Positions 19,619 through 28,605 of a DNA stretch of 35,268 bases are shown in pieces. Location: the NCBI GenBank assembly GCA_018663565.1, contig JABJQE010000062.1, positions 1 to 35,268 on the forward strand, in the 5' to 3' direction. This DNA is from Phycisphaerae bacterium. GTDB lineage: Bacteria; Planctomycetota; Phycisphaerae; Phycisphaerales; SM1A02. The notes beneath the pieces were generated by a model, which had not been told where the DNA came from, ran no database searches, and saw nothing but the letters and a program-made list of their open reading frames with translations. The position numbers and the translations under genes were made by a program. The first letter of the stretch is position 1. The number at the start of each line of letters is the position of its first letter.

Positions 19619-21226
19619 TCAGTAGGGCTCCACTTCTAAGACAAGGCCGTCTTGCGTGACTCGCACGCTGGTTCCCGCCTCAATCCATCGGCCTGAGCAT
19701 ACTGCATCAAGCGTGTGCCCATCGATGTCGACACAGCCGGAGGGACGCAAATCAGTACGGGCGATGCCAGTGCAGCCAATTCGACTTGGTGCTGCCCTGT
19801 GGCCATTGTTCTCATCACCGACAGTTGCCGTCAAGATCACTCCTCGCCCAGCTGTCATTCCGCCAAGCCGCTTCACGACCATCCATGCGAGTGCACATCC
19901 GATTCCAAATCCAATCAGCACAATCAGGCCGCCGCGAACAGCCTGTTCTTGCGTGGCTGTCGATGCGAGATCGCCAGACACAGCGCTGCCAACGAGGCCC
20001 AGTAATAGCAGCAAAGCGCCCACCATTCCTGCAATAAGTGTGCCTGGGAGGACCAAGATTTCAACGCCAATGAGAAGCAGCCCAGCAAACACCGCCGCCA
20101 CATCCCACCATGAGGCCAATCCGATGAGCATGGGCGTGCCAAGCAGAACGAGTAGGGCAACGACAGCGCCAACTCCAAACCAACCCGTTCCAGGCAGCGC
20201 CATTTCAATAAGGATGCAGACGACAAACACAGCAATGAAGGCCATCCGAACCGGCCACGACATGAGCAGTTGTACAAGCGACTCGGACCACGTCGGTTCG
20301 ATTCGAATGAGTTGGTCGGCGCCAAAGAACGCCTGCAGCTCCGCGTCATTCGCAATCGTGCCGATTGACAATCCATACGCCTCGGCTTGCCATGGTTTGA
20401 GTGTCAGAAGTCGATCGCTCGAGACGACTTGCCCGAGTACCTCAAATCGATTGGCATCACGTGCTGAGAGCGGTGAGCGAATAGATGGAAGAAGTGGCTC
20501 GGTTGCGATATCGTTCTCGATGGCTTGGCCTTGGGGTTGTAGCCCCGCGAGCATTGTGAGAAGCGGACTGACTTGAAATGGTTCGTCGCTCTTGGGTGGA
20601 GTGATGGACGTCAGCGATTCGGCCGGCTCTTCACCATAGATGGTTTTGTATTCATCGCGATCAACAAAGACAACCTCGCCGGTACTACCGTCCCGGAGAA
20701 GCCAGAGTTCAATCCCAACGCTAACAAACGCCTGTACGAGTCGTTCGTCGTAGTGATGTCGTCTTGCCTCATCGATGACCTCAGTAAGCAGTGGTGATTC
20801 AATTTTTGCTCGCTCAGTGGCCGGGATCGGACCCAGTGACGTGATTGGCGCGGCGTCTCCCATCATTGCGTCCGGCGCCGTCACAATCTGTCGCGCGGAG
20901 AGGGCAATGATGGTCCCGGCCGAGAATGCAAATGGGTTCACCCACGCGATCGTGTTGGCCGGCGCTTGTGTGCGAATTAAGTGGGTGATTTCAAGCGTGG
21001 CGAGCAGTTCGCCTCCAGGCGTGTCGAGTTCGATAACGACTGCGTCGGCTCCGCGGTCTGCGGCCATCGCAAGGCGTTGTTCAACAGATGCTCTCGTAAT
21101 AGCATCAATTGGCCCGCGTATCGGAATGACAGCCACCGTCGTCGCCTTGCGAGCGGGCGGTATGGTTGTGGGGGCACCACTGGCGGGAAGGCCAAGCAGG
21201 GCAATCAAGATGAGGCGGAGCATCAT
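19619..21226 (-). CDS. NfeD family membrane-bound ClpP-class serine protease (NfeD1b type)
   Basis: VVIELDTPGGELLATLEI, FAFSAGTIIALSARQIVTAPDAMMGDAAPI (catalytic Ser in SAG), TM domain, C-terminal IARTDLRPSGCVDIDGHTLDAVCSGRWIEAGTSVRV. Confidence 0.93.
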   Translation of the reverse strand: MMLRLILIALLGLPASGAPTTIPPARKATTVAVIPIRGPIDAITRASVEQRLAMAADRGADAVVIELDTPGGELLATLEITHLIRTQAPANTIAWVNPFAFSAGTIIALSARQIVTAPDAMMGDAAPITSLGPIPATERAKIESPLLTEVIDEARRHHYDERLVQAFVSVGIELWLLRDGSTGEVVFVDRDEYKTIYGEEPAESLTSITPPKSDEPFQVSPLLTMLAGLQPQGQAIENDIATEPLLPSIRSPLSARDANRFEVLGQVVSSDRLLTLKPWQAEAYGLSIGTIANDAELQAFFGADQLIRIEPTWSESLVQLLMSWPVRMAFIAVFVVCILIEMALPGTGWFGVGAVVALLVLLGTPMLIGLASWWDVAAVFAGLLLIGVEILVLPGTLIAGMVGALLLLLGLVGSAVSGDLASTATQEQAVRGGLIVLIGFGIGCALAWMVVKRLGGMTAGRGVILTATVGDENNGHRAAPSRIGCTGIARTDLRPSGCVDIDGHTLDAVCSGRWIEAGTSVRVTQDGLVLEVEPY

Positions 21227-21271
21227 GGATGCGCAGCCTACCGTGACGGGCGATGTTGTTGTGTTCTTGCC

Positions 21272-22273
21272 TCAGTCGTGAATCGGCGTGAATTGGATGT
21301 CGAACGGATTTATTTCCGAGGCCGTGGACCAGCCACCGGATCCCTGGTCTCCATACTGTGTATGGGTGAGCAAAATGTCACTGCCAAGCAGGTTGGACGT
21401 ATTGCTGATGTACGCTCCAATTGGGTCCACATCAGCTTTGAAGATGTTGTCCGGAAGCTGCAGTGTGCTGCCATTGTTGGGATCAATGGTCTTGTAGGTC
21501 GACCCTTGTGGGTAGAAACCCTCAGAGATATCAGAGTGCCCGTCGGCATAGACAAGGATGCCTCGCCATCCGCCGGGTTTGGCCATGAGATAGGCCGTAT
21601 TGGATGGTGTCTGCGGACTACCGCCTGCGTCAACATCATTGAGCAGCGAAGCGTCACCATCTGCTGGGCCACGGGTGCCAATGACGGCAAATGACGAGTT
21701 ACCAGGGCGGTCCCACTGGTCACGGCGACGTTCGCCTGCGAGTGGCATAATGGCATAGGAGTTGTGTCCGTATCCCAATGTGTCGCCGCGGAGATCGTTT
21801 GAGAATCCAGGGTCCCACTTGAGCGTGTCGTCGCCATCAGCAACACCGAGCGACTCATATCGATAGTCGTTGTAGGTGTACACACTGTCTGAGTATTCAT
21901 TGGGCGACACGAGTTGTTCAGGGGTAATGAGGCCTTCCATAATGCAGAGTGATAGGAGCGAAGCGTGATCGTTCCAACTTGCATCTTCGCGGCCACTGCC
22001 GGCGACAAACGGGTCGCTTCCATCGACGCCGTTGCCGTTGACATCAAATCGTTGCCGTCGTGCCAGTCCCGGAATCGGATAGGAATTCTTGTGTGATGGT
22101 GCCCACGACTTCCAAGCGGTATTGACATCACTGAGTTGCTTTCGCTCCTGGGCTTCGCGAGCGCTCCGCTGGGCACCAGCAATCGATGGCAGAATGATGG
22201 CCATGAGGATGCCGATGATGGTGATGACCACCAGGAGTTCCACGAGTGTGAAGGCGCGATCGCGATGATTCAT
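21272..22273 (-). CDS. Prepilin-type N-terminal cleavage/methylation domain protein (pseudopilin-like)
   Basis: MNHRDRAFTLVELLVVITIIGILMAIILPSIAGAQRSAREAQ, class III signal; ATG at 22273 preferred. Confidence 0.92.
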   Translation of the reverse strand: MNHRDRAFTLVELLVVITIIGILMAIILPSIAGAQRSAREAQERKQLSDVNTAWKSWAPSHKNSYPIPGLARRQRFDVNGNGVDGSDPFVAGSGREDASWNDHASLLSLCIMEGLITPEQLVSPNEYSDSVYTYNDYRYESLGVADGDDTLKWDPGFSNDLRGDTLGYGHNSYAIMPLAGERRRDQWDRPGNSSFAVIGTRGPADGDASLLNDVDAGGSPQTPSNTAYLMAKPGGWRGILVYADGHSDISEGFYPQGSTYKTIDPNNGSTLQLPDNIFKADVDPIGAYISNTSNLLGSDILLTHTQYGDQGSGGWSTASEINPFDIQFTPIHD

Positions 22274-22318
22274 GAGAGAGTGGCCCATGTGGGGAGCGTA
22301 ATGGAAAGTGCCGAAAAA

Positions 22319-22349
22319 CAACGCCGCCCCATTGGGTGGGGCGGCGTTG
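22319..22349 (-). terminator. Rho-independent terminator after the upstream pseudopilin-like gene
   Basis: Perfect 12-bp stem caacgccgcccc-attgggt-ggggcggcgttg; minus-strand transcript continues into TTTTTC. Confidence 0.85.
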
Positions 22350-22364
22350 CCGTCGGTATCAGGA

Positions 22365-23486
22365 TCAGTCGATCAATGGATCGAAGGTCAGCCGCTTGGT
22401 CAGGAAGTACGAGTCAGACCCGTATCGCCAGTATGAGGGCGGGCTGCCGCCTGGCAGCGCCATCATGGAGCCCATGCCCCAGCTGCCAGCTGCGTTGTTG
22501 CTGTTGGTGAAGGTGAGGAAGTTGTCGCCTGCACCGTGGCCATAAGTGTCGCCGCCCGAGTTTTCCTCTGGGCTCCACTCTTGAGTGAACTCACACTCAA
22601 ACATGTTGTCCGGGAGTGGCTTGCTGTACGAACCGCCGTCTTCGAGACCGGTGGTGTAATGCTTGAACTCAAGGAAGTTGTCGCTGTTGGCGACCGTGCC
22701 ATCAGTGGTGAAGATGTGACCATTCCACGAGGTGGTGGGACCAAGCTGCTCCAGTACAGGTGAGAACCTGTAGCCATCAGAGCTCTGGTCAGGAAGACCA
22801 TCGGTCAGCATGTCTGCGTCGATTTCTTCTGCTGAGTGCAAGCCACGCGTCGAATACAAGGGGTGAATCGTGCGGCTTCCGCCCATCCATCGGTTGTACC
22901 GACGGCCAGCGAGAGTTTGATGGGCGTACGAGGCGTGATCGGCTTCGTCGTCATCGAGCTGGCAGTAGAAACTAGTGTCCCAGAAACCCTCTGGTGACGA
23001 GAATACATTGTTACCTGGGTCACCTGGGTTGTGCTGCGAATAGTCATACGAGTCGATGCCGCCAGCGGCGAGCTCTTCGACATCACCCTTGGCACCAGCC
23101 ATTGGGTTGTTGTCCACAGGACTGAGCACGGTCTCTGGCGAGAGGTACCGCTGCATAATCAGGAGCGAGTAGAGGCCCTCTGAAGAGTCCCAGCCCTTTC
23201 CCTCGAGGCCCTTGCCTGAGACATAGCCGTAGTTCTTGCCGCGGAAGCTGTAGTTCCCGCGTGCGACGAGGCTTGGACGGATAAATCGATCGTCAAAGTC
23301 TTCGGCCGAGTTGGTGGTGGCCATGCCAACACCCTTGATGACGACTTTGTCGTGCGCGGCGTGTGAGTTGCGAAGGGCCGATGACAACGCTGGCAAGAGC
23401 AGCGCCATCAGAAGGCCAATAATGGCGACAACGATCATCAGTTCGACGATCGTGAAGCCTCGGCGGGGTCGTGGTCGTGATTGCAT
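22365..23486 (-). CDS. Prepilin-type N-terminal cleavage/methylation domain protein (pseudopilin-like)
   Basis: MQSRPRPRRGFTIVELMIVVAIIGLLMALLLPALSSALRNSH. Confidence 0.92.
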   Translation of the reverse strand: MQSRPRPRRGFTIVELMIVVAIIGLLMALLLPALSSALRNSHAAHDKVVIKGVGMATTNSAEDFDDRFIRPSLVARGNYSFRGKNYGYVSGKGLEGKGWDSSEGLYSLLIMQRYLSPETVLSPVDNNPMAGAKGDVEELAAGGIDSYDYSQHNPGDPGNNVFSSPEGFWDTSFYCQLDDDEADHASYAHQTLAGRRYNRWMGGSRTIHPLYSTRGLHSAEEIDADMLTDGLPDQSSDGYRFSPVLEQLGPTTSWNGHIFTTDGTVANSDNFLEFKHYTTGLEDGGSYSKPLPDNMFECEFTQEWSPEENSGGDTYGHGAGDNFLTFTNSNNAAGSWGMGSMMALPGGSPPSYWRYGSDSYFLTKRLTFDPLID

Positions 23487-24010
23487 GACCTAAGATCTCC
23501 TGAGTGTTTAGAACGGGATAAGGGATGAAAGAACAATGACATGGAGAAGACCAAAGATGGGCTTTCCATGAGAAACGCGGGGGACCGTGGACTCATGCCG
23601 CGGTACGCCCTGATACGAGAGGATTCGTATCGATTCCGCCATCGGTTTCGCTGAATAACGTTTCTGCCGTGGCCACCATTGGAGGGCTGGCCACATCAAC
23701 GCGATCACCTGAAACCAATTTGAGGCAGGGGGTCGAACACACCGCGACCTCCACACACCTCAAGCGGCCCAGTGGACTTGATATCCACAGACGCGCCGAT
23801 CAGGGTCGGGAGGGCACTGAATTGTCGACCGGGTAGCCGAAATAAGGATGTGACCGCGATAGATCACTCGGCGTATGAGAACGGGAAGGGCCAGATATAT
23901 ATGGACGTATGGACGCCCGGTCCATCGGGAGAAGCCCGACTGCTCAAGCGTACCGGGTCTTTGGTCCGAGTCAAGTGCCGGTGGGCCATCCAACTGAAAG
24001 GTTTTTATCG

Positions 24011-24475
24011 ATGAGAACGGTCGAATCAGCCCTTGAAACCCTCGGAATCACGCTTCCACAGGCGCAAAAGCCGGTTGCGGCCTATGTTCCGGTCAGAATG
24101 ACGGGTGGGCTCGCCTTCGTGAGTGGGCAAGTACCAATGAAAGATGGGCAGCTCGTGGCCTCTGGCTCCGTCCCATCATCTGTGAGTGTAGACGCCGCAA
24201 CGGCTGCGGCCCGGGTGTGTGCGATCAATGCACTCGCGGCCCTGAAGGCCGCGCTCGAGGGCGATCTTGACCGGATCGCGGGCATTGTGCGAGTGGGCGT
24301 GTTTGTGGCATCGGACGCCGGCTTCTTCGGGCAACCCGCAATTGCCGATGGAGTCAGCACGCTTCTTGTCGATGTCTTTGGTGAATCAGGGCGTCACGCC
24401 CGGGCCGCTGTTGGATCGGTGGCCTTGCCGCTTGGCGCGACGGTCGAGGTGGAGATGATCGTAGAACTGCGCTAG
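24011..24475 (+). CDS. RidA/YjgF/UK114 family protein
   Basis: ATG 24011; VPVRMTGGLAFVSGQVPMKDGQ, ALAALKAALEGDLDRIAGIVRVGVFVASDAGF, HARAAVGSVALPLGATVEVEMIVEL. Confidence 0.93.
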   Translation: MRTVESALETLGITLPQAQKPVAAYVPVRMTGGLAFVSGQVPMKDGQLVASGSVPSSVSVDAATAAARVCAINALAALKAALEGDLDRIAGIVRVGVFVASDAGFFGQPAIADGVSTLLVDVFGESGRHARAAVGSVALPLGATVEVEMIVELR

Positions 24476-24481
24476 ATGTGG

Positions 24482-25843
24482 TCAACCAAAGGCGACGACG
24501 GCCACGAGTCCAATGAGTAAGAGCACATTGAGCACAGCGCTTGCGATCAATGCGCCGGGGAGGCCGTTGTTTTCTTTCTTTGGCTTTGCTCGAAGAGTTG
24601 GCTGGGCATCCCCCTGATCGACCTCAACAACGAGGCCTGCAAGGTCGAGCTTCGGCTTGGCAAAGGTCAGATCGCGTCCTTCTGCAAGTCGCTGCAGGTC
24701 CTCAAGCAAATCGGCGGCCGAGCGATATCGGTCGTTCCGGTTCTTAGCGAGCATCATCTCAATGACCTGGCAGAACTCGGCGGATAAGGCTGGGTTAAGT
24801 TGATCCGGCGGCCTGAGCTCGGTCTTGAGGTGTTGCCGCATGACATCACTTGGGTTCTTGCCTGAGAATGGCACGTTCCCGGTCACCATGTGGTACGCAG
24901 TTGCCCCCAGACCGTAAATGTCGGCTGGCGGGCCGATGTCGAGTTCGCCTCGAATCTGTTCCGGGCTGATATAGAAGGGCGTGCCATAGGCACGGCCCTT
25001 TTCGGCTTCGGCCGCCTCGACATCTTCAAGGTTGCGGGCCAATCCAAGATCCGCCACTTTGACCTGTCCAGAAGGCGTCAGCATGAGGTTCTTTGGCTTG
25101 ATGTCGCGATGCACAAAGCCCATCTGGTGTGCATGATGAAGCGCTTTGGATGACTGAATGAGGATCTCAATCGCATCCTTCTCGGGCAGCCGTTTGAGTT
25201 GCTGAATGCGCTCGTAGACCGTGTCACCTTCCACATACTCCATGACGAAGTAGTGGTGTTCTCCCGAGTGCCCAACGTCATAGGCCTGCACAATATTGGG
25301 GTGGTTGAGCTTGGCAGCAGCGCGGCCTTCCTTATAGAAGCGATCAATGAAGTTTTGATCCCGCGAGAACTTGGTCGGAAGCACTTTGATGGCCACAAGT
25401 CGGTGCAGACTGAGCTGTTCGGCAAGAAACACAGTGGCCATGGCACCAGAACCGAGTTTTTTCTTGATGGTGTAGCCCTGAATTTTCTGCCCGGACTTGC
25501 GCGCATCGAATTCTTTGCGGAGCCGTTTCATCTGTCGGTCGGTGAGCAGACTGTGTTCGATAAGAAGGTCGGACAGCGTAAGGTCATTCTCGTTATCGGT
25601 GATCTGAGCGCGGCACTGTTCGAGTTCGTCTTCAGTCACAAGCCCAGACGCGAGCACGATCTTGCCCAGTACGGTGTCGAATCCGCCGGTTGTGGACCCA
25701 GCTTGCGACGCGGCTCCATTGAGCTCCTTTGGACCATTCGTAGCGCCGGGAAGGGGCTTCTTGGGCTTCGGCTTTGGGGCGTCCGAGTCAGCAAGGGCTG
25801 GCACGTCGTCGTCTGGGTTGATTGGTAGTGGTGAAGAAGTCAT
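24482..25843 (-). CDS. Ser/Thr protein kinase with C-terminal TM anchor and N-terminal GspE/MshEN-like region
   Basis: GYTIKKKLGSGAMATVFLAEQ, VAIKVLP, HRDIKPKNLML, VADLGLARN, YISPEQIRG; C-terminal LIASAVLNVLLLIGLVAVVAFG; ATG at 25843 (MTSSPLP) preferred. Confidence 0.95.
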   Translation of the reverse strand: MTSSPLPINPDDDVPALADSDAPKPKPKKPLPGATNGPKELNGAASQAGSTTGGFDTVLGKIVLASGLVTEDELEQCRAQITDNENDLTLSDLLIEHSLLTDRQMKRLRKEFDARKSGQKIQGYTIKKKLGSGAMATVFLAEQLSLHRLVAIKVLPTKFSRDQNFIDRFYKEGRAAAKLNHPNIVQAYDVGHSGEHHYFVMEYVEGDTVYERIQQLKRLPEKDAIEILIQSSKALHHAHQMGFVHRDIKPKNLMLTPSGQVKVADLGLARNLEDVEAAEAEKGRAYGTPFYISPEQIRGELDIGPPADIYGLGATAYHMVTGNVPFSGKNPSDVMRQHLKTELRPPDQLNPALSAEFCQVIEMMLAKNRNDRYRSAADLLEDLQRLAEGRDLTFAKPKLDLAGLVVEVDQGDAQPTLRAKPKKENNGLPGALIASAVLNVLLLIGLVAVVAFG

Positions 25844-25937
25844 ATTGATATGAAAGGCCAGGAGCCACCGGGGACTCCGATCGGGGCAGTATGATTGCCA
25901 GAGGTCCGCGTGGCCAGTCCAAACTGCCACCCAAACC

Positions 25938-27014
25938 ATGAATGATCGCGCAATGGCGAGCACCATACCAATCCGGCGAATCCTCCTGCTGCGGCCAAGT
26001 GCCCTCGGCGACGTCTGTCGAACCGCGCCCGTCCTTGCAAGTCTGCGGGCCCAGTGGCCTGAGGCTGAGATTCACTGGATCGTCCAATCCGCGTTTTGTC
26101 CAGCAGTTGAGGCCCACCCTGCGCTTACCGGCGTGATTCCGTTTCCAAGATCGGAGTTTAGGGGTGCCCTCACTCGGCCATGGAAGTGGCTAGCGATGCG
26201 AAAGTGGCTTACATCTCTCTCGCATGAGCCTTGGGATATCGCCATCGATTGCCAGGGGCTGGCTCGAACAGGACTCATGATGCGAGCAAGCCGGGCGTCC
26301 GTTCGGGTATGTGATCGGGCGGGGCGAGAAGGAGCTTGGCTCGCCGCGAATCGGCGGGTTGAAGTTCCGATCGGTATTCATGAGGTTGATCGGATGTTGT
26401 CCTTGGCCGAAGCTGCTGGAGCCACGGTTGTGCCTGATGCCACCTTGTATGTGCCTGATGAAGCCACTGCGTGGTGGGATGCAAGCTGCGGCGAACGGCC
26501 CGATGGACCCTTCGCAGTTCTAGCTACAACGAGTCGCTGGACATCGAAGGCGTGGCCTGAATCTCACTGGGTTGATTTGGCTGAGCGAATCATTCAATCG
26601 AACCGTGTTGCGTGGATTGCCTTGCCAGGAAGTCCTTCTGAGCACGCGCTCGTCGCCGGTATTGCTGATGCCATGCACGCGCGTAATATTCCCGTTGTGA
26701 ATTACGCCGGGCAGACGGATGTGGGGCAGATGATGGCGGTGATAGCCCGGGCCAGTTTTACCGTGTCGAACGATTCAGCAGCGTTGCACATGGCACTCGG
26801 GCTTGGCGCACGGTGCCTTGGGCTCTTTGGTCCGACCGATCCGGCAATTGTTGGCCCTTGGAATCGGCCCGATCTCGCCCTTCGCGCTCCGCTTGAGGAT
26901 GGAGAGCAGGCCGCCTATAGAGACAAGACACTCGGCGACTCAATCATGCGACGGCTCAGCGTGGATGTCGTGTTTAGCCACATGGAGTCGTTGTCCAGAG
27001 TGTGGGGTTCATGA
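25938..27014 (+). CDS. Glycosyltransferase family 9 (ADP-heptose:LPS heptosyltransferase-like)
   Basis: ILLLRPSALGDVCRTAPVLASLRAQWPEAEIHWIVQ; VSNDSAALHMALGLGARCLGLFGPTDPAIVGPW. Confidence 0.93.
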   Translation: MNDRAMASTIPIRRILLLRPSALGDVCRTAPVLASLRAQWPEAEIHWIVQSAFCPAVEAHPALTGVIPFPRSEFRGALTRPWKWLAMRKWLTSLSHEPWDIAIDCQGLARTGLMMRASRASVRVCDRAGREGAWLAANRRVEVPIGIHEVDRMLSLAEAAGATVVPDATLYVPDEATAWWDASCGERPDGPFAVLATTSRWTSKAWPESHWVDLAERIIQSNRVAWIALPGSPSEHALVAGIADAMHARNIPVVNYAGQTDVGQMMAVIARASFTVSNDSAALHMALGLGARCLGLFGPTDPAIVGPWNRPDLALRAPLEDGEQAAYRDKTLGDSIMRRLSVDVVFSHMESLSRVWGS

Positions 27015-27610
27015 GCGATCGGTGGATTGTGCTTGCAAGCCGTTCGCCACGGCGGCGCTCCTTGCTGGAAGGAGCTGGGTGGCGTGTCGATGTCCGCGTG
27101 CCAGTGATTGATGACGGCGATCTGGAGCCGCAGCACACCACCGCTTCCGAGTGGACCACCGCCCTAGCGTGGCTCAAGGCTAGGGCTGTTCGTGATGTGG
27201 TGCTCGCCGAAGGTGGCGAACTGACGGAGTGGCCGATTGTGGCTGGAGATACGGTGTGCGAACACCACGGCGAATTGCTCGGGCAACCGGCAGATGCCGC
27301 GGCCGCGGCCCACATGATTCGCGGGCTGAGATCTGCTGCCCATCGCGTGTGGACGGGGCTTTGCGTGTTACGGCCAGGGCAAGAACGCCGAATTGGGGCG
27401 ATTCACGCGGTGGTCACGCTCGGCGATGTCTCAGACGCAGAGATTGACCAGTATGTTGGATCCGGAGCTTGGAAAGGAAAGGCCGGCGGGTACAACCTGA
27501 GTGATCGCATCGAAGCAGGTTGGCCGATTCGGTATAGCGGCGAGTCATCGACGATCATGGGCATGCCGATGCCCTTGTTGGAGCGACTCATGAAGGACGA
27601 CCGTCCATGA
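27011..27610 (+). CDS. maf: Maf family nucleotide pyrophosphatase
   Basis: WIVLASRSPRRRSLLEGAGW, VAGDTVCEHHGELLGQPADAAAAAHMIRGL, KAGGYNLSD. Confidence 0.92.
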   Translation: MSDRWIVLASRSPRRRSLLEGAGWRVDVRVPVIDDGDLEPQHTTASEWTTALAWLKARAVRDVVLAEGGELTEWPIVAGDTVCEHHGELLGQPADAAAAAHMIRGLRSAAHRVWTGLCVLRPGQERRIGAIHAVVTLGDVSDAEIDQYVGSGAWKGKAGGYNLSDRIEAGWPIRYSGESSTIMGMPMPLLERLMKDDRP

Positions 27611-28605
27611 ATCCATTCACAATGATTGCTGCTAGGTGCTACGCCTCCGTGGTGGCGATTCGCAATCGCGGATTCGATCGCGGCCGCCGCGTGCGCGATG
27701 TGGATCGACCAGTGATATCGGTGGGTAATCTCACGATGGGCGGAACTGGAAAGACCCCGACAGTGCAGTGGATCGTGCGCTTCTTGCAATCGCAGGGCCG
27801 CAGGCCGATCGTGGCGCTCCGCGGGTATGGCGTAGCGAAGGGGCAACAGTCCGATGAGGCGATTGAACATGAGAACGCGCTCGATGGCGTGCCCGTGCTG
27901 GCGAACCCTGATCGAGTGGCTGCAATCTCAGCATGCCTTGAACGGAATCCAGATCGCGATGTTGTGGTGCTTGACGATGGCTTTCAGCATCGATTTGTGG
28001 CTCGGCAGATGGATCTGGTGTTGATCGATGCGCGGCGACCGCTTGCGGAGGAACGACTCCTGCCAGTGGGGCGAATGCGAGAGCCACTCTCGTCACTAGC
28101 CCGCGCTACGGATGTGCTCGTGACCCACGCCACGCATGTTGCCCCCGAGCTTGCCGATCAGATTCGGGCTGCGCATGGCAGACCGCCTGTGGCGTGGTGC
28201 AATCATGTGTGGACCGGATTGGCCCGATTTGATGGCGATGGCCACACGGCTATTCCCGTGACGGCGATTGATGGCATGCGGCTCGTGACACGGTTTGGCG
28301 TTGCCGCTGCGGGGGGTGTAGTCGATCAAATACGCCATCACGGCGGCGTGATCGTCAAAGATGTGCCCCGCCGAGATCATGCCGTGGCGACGCCGGTGGA
28401 AGTACAACAACTCAGCGCAGCGTGTGAATCCGCCGATGCCTTGTGTGTGACAGCGAAGGACTGGGTGAAACTGCGTCCACTGATAGACTGGGCGACGTTC
28501 TCGGCGCCAATTGTGGTGCCGACGCTGGCCCTGTCCTTTGTATCTGGCGAAGACGCGTTGAAACAGCGAATACTCGGCACTCTCGCATCGGCGGAATCAT
28601 CATGA
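27607..28605 (+). CDS. lpxK: Tetraacyldisaccharide 4'-kinase
   Basis: RPVISVGNLTMGGTGKTPTVQWIVRFLQ (P-loop), VVVLDDGFQHRFVARQMDLVLIDARRPL, LLPVGRMREPLSSL. Confidence 0.95.
   Translation: MNPFTMIAARCYASVVAIRNRGFDRGRRVRDVDRPVISVGNLTMGGTGKTPTVQWIVRFLQSQGRRPIVALRGYGVAKGQQSDEAIEHENALDGVPVLANPDRVAAISACLERNPDRDVVVLDDGFQHRFVARQMDLVLIDARRPLAEERLLPVGRMREPLSSLARATDVLVTHATHVAPELADQIRAAHGRPPVAWCNHVWTGLARFDGDGHTAIPVTAIDGMRLVTRFGVAAAGGVVDQIRHHGGVIVKDVPRRDHAVATPVEVQQLSAACESADALCVTAKDWVKLRPLIDWATFSAPIVVPTLALSFVSGEDALKQRILGTLASAESS

Noticed and set aside
19656-20576. 306-aa plus-strand ORF rich in Ser/Pro/Thr
   Set aside because: Antisense shadow of the NfeD1b protease gene; no family motif.
21310-22182. 290-aa minus-strand ORF in another frame of the pseudopilin gene
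   Set aside because: Out-of-frame overlap of a clear pseudopilin-like CDS with Ser/Thr/Arg bias; no motif.
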